A stretch of 64,000 nt of DNA, taken from the NCBI RefSeq assembly GCF_014646815.1, contig NZ_BMNZ01000002.1:662641-726640 (forward strand). Reading direction: 5' to 3'. The translations under genes and the position numbers were made by a program. Below, one piece after another: positions 59,638 to 64,000 of this stretch. Every line of letters starts with the position of its first letter. The stretch's first letter is position 1. The notes beneath the pieces were generated by a model. It saw only the letters and a list, made by a program, of their open reading frames with translations, did not search any database and was not told where the DNA came from. Origin of the DNA: Terrabacter tumescens (GTDB taxonomy: Bacteria > Actinomycetota > Actinomycetes > Actinomycetales > Dermatophilaceae).

Positions 59638-60084
59638 ATGCGCGACGCCGACGAGCCCTCACTCGACGAGCTGCTGATGGGCGCTGCTCGCGCCCTGCGG
59701 CGTCGCTGGGCGGCCGGCCTCGGGCCGGACCTCGCCCCTCACGACGCCCGCGCCCTGCGCGTCATCGGTCACCACGGCCCGACGCGCCTGGGCGTCGTCG
59801 CCGACCGTCTGCGGATCGCGCCCCGCTCGGCGACCGACGTCGTCGACCGGCTGGAGTCCCGCGGCCTCGTCAGCCGGGCGCCTGACCCCGACGACCGACG
59901 GGCCATGACCGTGACCCTCACCGAGATGGGCGAGTCGGTGCTCGCCGAGGTCGACGCCGCGCGGCGCGCCGGAGCCGACGACTTCTTCGGCGCCCTCAGC
60001 GAGCACGAAGGCGCCTCTCTCGCAAGCATCCTCACGCGTCTCGACCCGCGCGAGGCCTCGACCTCCGGCCGAGCGGGCAGGTGA
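59638..60084 (+). CDS. MarR family transcriptional regulator
   Basis: The 148-residue protein has HTH segments RLGVVADRLRIAPRSATDVV (about 54-73) and wing RAPDPDDRRAMTVTLTEMG. It is divergent from the ABC exporter and should control it through the sites at 59585-59605. The ATG at 59638 matches the family N-terminus; an in-frame ATG at 59608 would add ten residues and is nearly leaderless. Confidence 0.85.
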   Translation: MRDADEPSLDELLMGAARALRRRWAAGLGPDLAPHDARALRVIGHHGPTRLGVVADRLRIAPRSATDVVDRLESRGLVSRAPDPDDRRAMTVTLTEMGESVLAEVDAARRAGADDFFGALSEHEGASLASILTRLDPREASTSGRAGR

Positions 60085-60085
60085 C

Positions 60086-61016
60086 GTGAGGGGGACTGTC
60101 CTCGTCGAGGGACTGCCCGGGTCGGGCAAGAGCACGACCGCCCACGACATCGCTGCCTGGCTCGTCGACGAAGGTGTCGAGGTGGAGCACTGGCCCGAGG
60201 GTGCGACCGACCATCCGGTGGACTTCGAGCAGGTCGCAGTCCTGCGCGCCGACGACCTCGCCGCCGTCGCGTCGCAGTGGCCCGACGCAGCGCCTGTGCT
60301 GCACCAGGTCGCCGAGCCCTCCGGTGACGTCTGGCTCGTGCGCTCCCAGCACCACCCGGCGCTCCCGGCGGAGCTCGTCGAGCGACTCCGTCGTCACGAC
60401 GCCTACGACGGTGACGTCCCGCCCGAGCTGCACTCGGCCGTTCTCGTCGACAGCTGGCGCCGCCACGGCGCGTCGGTGACCGGGACGGGGGTCGGGGCCG
60501 GAAGGCGAGCCGAGGCCGTGCAGGTCTGGGAGTGCGTGCTGCTCCAGAACCCCGTCTGCGCGCTCGTCGCCCGCGCCGACCAGCCGCTGGAGGTGCTCGA
60601 GCGGCACGTCACCGAGCTCGTCGGAGCCGTCCGGTCGCACGCCCCCCGCCCTCGTCTACCTCGACACCGGCGACCCGCGTCCCTTCCTCGAGCGCGCCGC
60701 CGCGGAGCGCCCCGCCGAATGGCTCGACTTCGTCGTGGGCTACCACACGGAGCGGGGGCTGGGGCTGCGCCGCGGGCTCGTCGGCTTCGACGGCTACGTC
60801 GAGTTCATGCGCCTGCGCCGGGAGATGGAGCTCGAGGTGGTTCAAGCGATCAGCGACGCCGGCCTTCCGGTCCTCATGGTCGCGGTCGGCCCGAGCCGGC
60901 GTGAGGCGAGCCGTCGTGCAGAGCAGGCCGCCGTGCGCGCCTTCCTCGCCGACCACCTCGGCCTCGTTCGGGGAATGCCCCGAGCGGGCCGGCCCGACAC
61001 GTTGCCGGTCGCCTGA
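60086..61016 (+). pseudogene. P-loop nucleotide-binding protein, frameshifted at a C6 tract
   Basis: The first 185 codons encode a kinase-like P-loop protein (VEGLPGSGKSTTAHDIAAWL, residues 7-26). At CCCCCC (60642-60647) the frame breaks: with one C fewer the sequence continues as ALVYLDTGDPRPFLERAAAE, WLDFVVGYHTERGLG and VQAISDAGLPVLMVAVGP to a stop at 61014-61016, a coherent protein of about 309 residues. As it stands the first frame ends with an Arg-rich run at 60904. It may be a sequencing error, a phase-variable tract or a true pseudogene. GTG start one base after the MarR stop. Confidence 0.7.
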
Positions 61017-61018
61017 GC

Positions 61019-61561
61019 ATGCCGCTGCATGCGGTCGAAGGGCTGCTCGATGCCGCCACCGACGCGGAGATCCGGCGCGAGTGGGCGGTCCTCGCCGACG
61101 CCGGCCTGCCGAGCCAGGCCAAGCACCAAGGCTCCACCAACGCCCCCCACGTGACGCTGGCGCTCGCGGGCGCCGTCCCCGACTACGTCGAGGCGCGCAT
61201 CTCCCGGGCGGTCGAGGACTTCGCGACGCTGCCGGTCCGGCTGGGCTCGCTGCTCGTCATGGGATCGCGCCGCTTCGTCCTCGCCCGGCTCGTCGTCCCG
61301 AACCCCGGCCTCCTCGCGCTCCAGCAGTCCCTCGCCGCAGCGATGGTCGGTGCGCCCGACGTCCCCGAGCAGGTCCGCCCCGGACGGTGGACGCCGCACG
61401 TCACCATCGCGCGCGGCCTCGGCTCGCGGCAGGTCGGCGAGGCGCTCGCCGTCCTCGGTCGCGCTCGCCCGCTCGACGGGGGCATCGAGTCCGTCCGCCG
61501 CTGGGACCCCGACGCCGGCCGCACGTGGCGCGTCGGCGGCAAACCTACGATGGGGTCATGA
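61019..61561 (+). CDS. 2H phosphoesterase (2'-5' RNA ligase-like)
   Basis: The 180-residue protein has the two family motifs APHVTLALAG (His near 43) and TPHVTIARGLG (His near 127), each H-x-T. Enzymes of this fold act on cyclic phosphates or 2'-5' bonds in RNA and nucleotides. ATG at 61019 follows the previous stop by two bases. Its stop overlaps the LLM gene start (ATGA). Confidence 0.87.
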   Translation: MPLHAVEGLLDAATDAEIRREWAVLADAGLPSQAKHQGSTNAPHVTLALAGAVPDYVEARISRAVEDFATLPVRLGSLLVMGSRRFVLARLVVPNPGLLALQQSLAAAMVGAPDVPEQVRPGRWTPHVTIARGLGSRQVGEALAVLGRARPLDGGIESVRRWDPDAGRTWRVGGKPTMGS

Positions 61562-62592
61562 GCCTCGAACTCGGCCTCGACACCTTCGGCGACATCGCCA
61601 ACGGTCCCGACGGCGCCCCGCTCCATCCCGCGACGGTGATCCGGGAGGTCCTCGCCGAGGGCGAGCTCGCCGACCGGCTGGGCCTCGACTTCTTCGGCGT
61701 CGGCGAGCACCACCGCGACGACTACGCCGTGAGCGCTCCCGACGTGCTGCTCGCCGGGTTGGCCGCGCGCACCGAGCACATCCGCCTCGGCACGTCGGTC
61801 ACGGTGCTCTCCAGCGACGATCCGATCCGCGTCTTCCAGCGCTTCTCCACCGTCGACGCGATCAGCCACGGACGCGCCGAGATCACTGTCGGCAGAGGCT
61901 CGTTCATCGAGTCCTTCCCGCTCTTCGGGCTCGACCTCGGCGACTACGAGACCCTCTTCGAGGAGAAGCTCGACCTGCTCGCAGCCATCGTCGCCGAGCA
62001 GCCCGTGCGGTGGGAGGGCTCGATCCGCCCGCCGGTCCAGGTCGAGAAGGTGATGCCCGCGACGGAGTCCGGGCACCTGCCCGTGTGGGTCGGCGTCGGT
62101 GGCACGCCCCAGTCCGTCGTGCGGGCCGCGCACTACGGCTTCCCCGTCGTCATCGCCATCATCGGCGGATCGGCCCGCCAGTTCGCGCCGCTCGCCGACC
62201 TCTACCGCCGCGCGCTGTCCGAGATGGGCAAGCCGGAGCTGCCCCTCGGTGTGCACTCGCCCGGCTACGTCGCCGCCACCGACGAGCAGGCCCGCGAGGA
62301 GTTCATGCCGCACTTCCTGCCCTACATGAACAAGCTCGGCCGCGAGCGGCGCTGGGCTCCCATGGGCAAGGAGCAGGCGCTCCAGCAGCTCGGCCCCGGA
62401 GGCGCCGTCTACTGCGGGTCGCCCGACACCGTCGCGGCCAAGATCGTCGACACCGTGCAGGTGCTCGGACTCTCGCGCTTCCAGCTGAAGTACTCCTTCG
62501 GCACCCTCCCGCACGACCAGCGGATGGAGTGCATCCGGCTCTACGCCGAGGAGGTCGTGCCGCGCGTCCGCGCGCAGCTCGGCGAGGACTGA
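61558..62592 (+). CDS. LLM class flavin-dependent oxidoreductase
   Basis: The 344-residue luciferase-like protein has GLDFFGVGEHHRDDYAVSAP (about 42-61), LGTSVTVLSSDDPIRVFQRF, ISHGRAEITVGRGSFIESFP and LPVWVGVGGTPQSVVRAAHY. It is the FMN-type (group 2) subfamily rather than the F420 group. Substrate unknown. It is translationally coupled to the 2H gene upstream and a glycosyltransferase gene starts one base after its stop. Confidence 0.9.
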   Translation: MSLELGLDTFGDIANGPDGAPLHPATVIREVLAEGELADRLGLDFFGVGEHHRDDYAVSAPDVLLAGLAARTEHIRLGTSVTVLSSDDPIRVFQRFSTVDAISHGRAEITVGRGSFIESFPLFGLDLGDYETLFEEKLDLLAAIVAEQPVRWEGSIRPPVQVEKVMPATESGHLPVWVGVGGTPQSVVRAAHYGFPVVIAIIGGSARQFAPLADLYRRALSEMGKPELPLGVHSPGYVAATDEQAREEFMPHFLPYMNKLGRERRWAPMGKEQALQQLGPGGAVYCGSPDTVAAKIVDTVQVLGLSRFQLKYSFGTLPHDQRMECIRLYAEEVVPRVRAQLGED

Positions 62593-62593
62593 C

Positions 62594-63883
62594 GTGCGGA
62601 TCCTGCTGCTGGGCATGGGATCCCGCGGCGACGTGCAACCGCTCGTCGCGCTCGGCCAGCGCCTGCGGCGGATGGGGTATGCCGTGTCGCTCGCCGCGCC
62701 CGCCGACCTCGGTCACGTCGTGGCGGGCAGTGGAGTCGACTTCGAGCCCCTGTCGTTCGACCTCGAGGCGCCGCTGAGGGAGGGGCTCGGACGCGACTCG
62801 CTCCGGGGGTCGGCCCGCACCCAGGTGCGGGAGGCCCGGCTCATGCGGCACGTCATGGCGCAGACCGCCGACGCGCTCGCCGCGGACGTCGCGCGCCTCG
62901 TCGACCGGGCTGACGCGGTCGTGTCCGGCGCGCTGACCCTCGACCTCGTCGACGCGCTGCTCGCCTCGGGGGACCGTCGCGGTCGACCTGCCAAGCCGCA
63001 CCTCTACGCCGTCTTCGCCCCGGTGTGGCCCAGTGCCCACGGCGACTCGGTCGCGCTGGCGCTGAGGCCACGCGCCACGTCGTGGGTGAACCGCGCCTGG
63101 AGCGGGACCGCCGGACGGGTCGCCTTCGACCTCTTCCGTCCTGCGGGAGATCTCGTCCGCAAGCGGAAGGAACTGCCGCGCAAGCGTTTCCGTGACTACG
63201 TCGCCGCAGCGGAGCGCACTCCGACGATTCTGGCCGCGAGCCCGCACATCGTGCCGCCGGCCCCCGACTGGCCGCCCGCGCTGCGGCAGACGGGCTACTG
63301 GGTGCGCGACGCGGCCACCGGGTCGCCGGACCGGTCGCTGGACGCCGCCCTCGAGGCCTTCCTCGCGGCCGGTGACGCCCCCGTCTACGTCGGCTTCGGA
63401 TCCATGCCGACGCCCGACCCGGCCGGGGTCTCGCGCGACGTCGTCAGCGTGCTCGGACGCCTCGGCGTGCGTGGCGTCGTGAGCGAGGGCCTCGCCGGTC
63501 TGAGGGTCGAGCGCTCAGCAGAGGTGCTGGGAGTCGGACCGGCCCCGCACGACGCCCTGTTCTCCAGGTGCGCGGTCGTCGTCCACCACGGGGGAGCGGG
63601 CACCACCGCTGCTGCCGTCCGGGCCGGCGTGCCACAGGTCGTCGTGCCGCACGCCGCCGACCAGCCCTACTGGGGGCGGCGGATGGCCGACCTCGGGGTG
63701 GCGCCGCCGCCGATCGCCCGCAAGGACCTGACGCCGGCGCGGTTCGAGCGGGCGCTCGAGGTGGCCCTGTCCCCGGGAGCCCGCGAGACGGCATACGCCC
63801 TCGGTGAGCGGGTGCGCGCCGAGGACGGCGTCGGTGACGCAGCCCGACTCGTCGACACCTACCTCTGCAACGTGCGGAAGTGA
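62594..63883 (+). CDS. UGT-type (GT1) glycosyltransferase
   Basis: The 429-residue protein starts MRILLLGMGSRGDVQPLVAL, the N-terminus of sterol/macrolide glucosyltransferase-like GT1 enzymes, and has the C-terminal donor site: GFGSMPTPDPAGV, LFSRCAVVVHHGGAGTTAAA and PQVVVPHAADQPYWGRR. It transfers a sugar to a lipid or small molecule. The last codons NVRK and the TGA (63881-63883) come from a palindromic repeat that starts at about 63871, so the native C-terminus may have been replaced. Confidence 0.9.
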   Translation: MRILLLGMGSRGDVQPLVALGQRLRRMGYAVSLAAPADLGHVVAGSGVDFEPLSFDLEAPLREGLGRDSLRGSARTQVREARLMRHVMAQTADALAADVARLVDRADAVVSGALTLDLVDALLASGDRRGRPAKPHLYAVFAPVWPSAHGDSVALALRPRATSWVNRAWSGTAGRVAFDLFRPAGDLVRKRKELPRKRFRDYVAAAERTPTILAASPHIVPPAPDWPPALRQTGYWVRDAATGSPDRSLDAALEAFLAAGDAPVYVGFGSMPTPDPAGVSRDVVSVLGRLGVRGVVSEGLAGLRVERSAEVLGVGPAPHDALFSRCAVVVHHGGAGTTAAAVRAGVPQVVVPHAADQPYWGRRMADLGVAPPPIARKDLTPARFERALEVALSPGARETAYALGERVRAEDGVGDAARLVDTYLCNVRK

Positions 63884-63960
63884 GCACTCGACGTCGACTT
63901 CCCGTCGAGTGCCCATTTTCTCGACGTGCGGAAGTGAGCACTCGACGTCGACTTCCCGTC
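63871..63960. repeat. Tandem palindromic repeat, period 54 bp, overlapping the GT1 stop
   Basis: One whole unit TCGAGTGC...GCACTCGA (63905-63945) and a preceding right half ending at 63891 share CGTGCGGAAGTGAGCACTCG. The two GCACTCGA copies are 54 bases apart. The outer arms and GAAGTGA match the array at 41181-41346. Similarity ends at 63960; the last 40 bases of the window show nothing I can assign. Confidence 0.8.
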
Positions 63961-64000
63961 GGCGGTCTCAGATCGTCTGCGCAACACGGCTTTGTGGAGG

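Noticed and set aside
1..64000. Mobile element or genomic island
   Set aside because: I found no integrase, transposase, tRNA-associated direct repeat or clear composition shift. The 55 kb orphan gene alone is weak evidence.

Overview
This 64 kb window is chromosomal DNA of a high-GC actinobacterium. The evidence is very GC-rich coding on both strands, frequent GTG starts, ATGA and GTGA stop/start overlaps, F420/LLM-type oxidoreductases, SigE-family sigma, MarR and TetR regulators, and hairpin terminators without U-tracts. The style (including frequent GGCATAC/GTATGCC words) suggests Intrasporangiaceae-like Micrococcales, which is inference. I see no rRNA, tRNA, IS element, prophage or CRISPR array. 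Genes are packed tightly and no stretch longer than about 300 bases lacks a gene; the largest gap, 46712-46983, holds a terminator and an unusual 5' leader.

1-14 kb: the end of a glycosyltransferase gene, a Nei2-type DNA glycosylase, two VOC-fold proteins, a YdeI-like protein, a PfkB kinase, a copper-monooxygenase-like lipoprotein, a TetR/SGNH hydrolase pair, glycerol catabolism (glpD, glpK), a MarR/MFS divergent pair with a probably leaderless mRNA, and tpx. 14-19 kb: a ceramidase-like membrane protein, an ankyrin protein and a small membrane protein in one operon, then a secreted alpha/beta hydrolase fused through a membrane segment to an ABC ATPase, followed by its permease.

19-34 kb: an LLM oxidoreductase, hydrolases, a phosphoribosyltransferase, an aminotransferase, a MarR/MFS pair, a sigma factor with its cognate membrane protein, a TetR-controlled oxidoreductase/hydrolase operon, an SDR, a BluB-CobT fusion for the lower ligand of cobalamin, and a POT peptide transporter with a gamma-carbonic anhydrase. 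35-41 kb: a divergent cluster of GntR regulator plus TauE exporter facing a MatC-like dicarboxylate carrier, a CaiB-type CoA transferase and a fused carboxyltransferase. Its make-up suggests CoA-dependent use of a dicarboxylate such as malonate.

41-51 kb: AraC regulator, a DinB-fold protein, a DcuS/DcuR-like two-component pair divergent from a DctA-type C4-dicarboxylate symporter, a BCCT osmolyte carrier, and a NarL-type two-component pair. 51-64 kb: an SMP-30-like protein, an ankyrin lipoprotein with internal duplication, small zinc/DinB proteins, a degraded methyltransferase, two PH-domain membrane proteins, a MarR-controlled ABC exporter, a frameshifted P-loop protein, a 2H phosphoesterase, an LLM oxidoreductase and a UGT-type glycosyltransferase whose stop codon lies in a repeat.

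Three recurring sequence themes cut across the genes: palindromic intergenic repeats between convergent genes (19.0, 35.5, 41.2 kb) and at 63.9 kb; terminator hairpins overlapping the 3' ends of coding regions; and a strongly over-represented GGCATAC/GTATGCC word.
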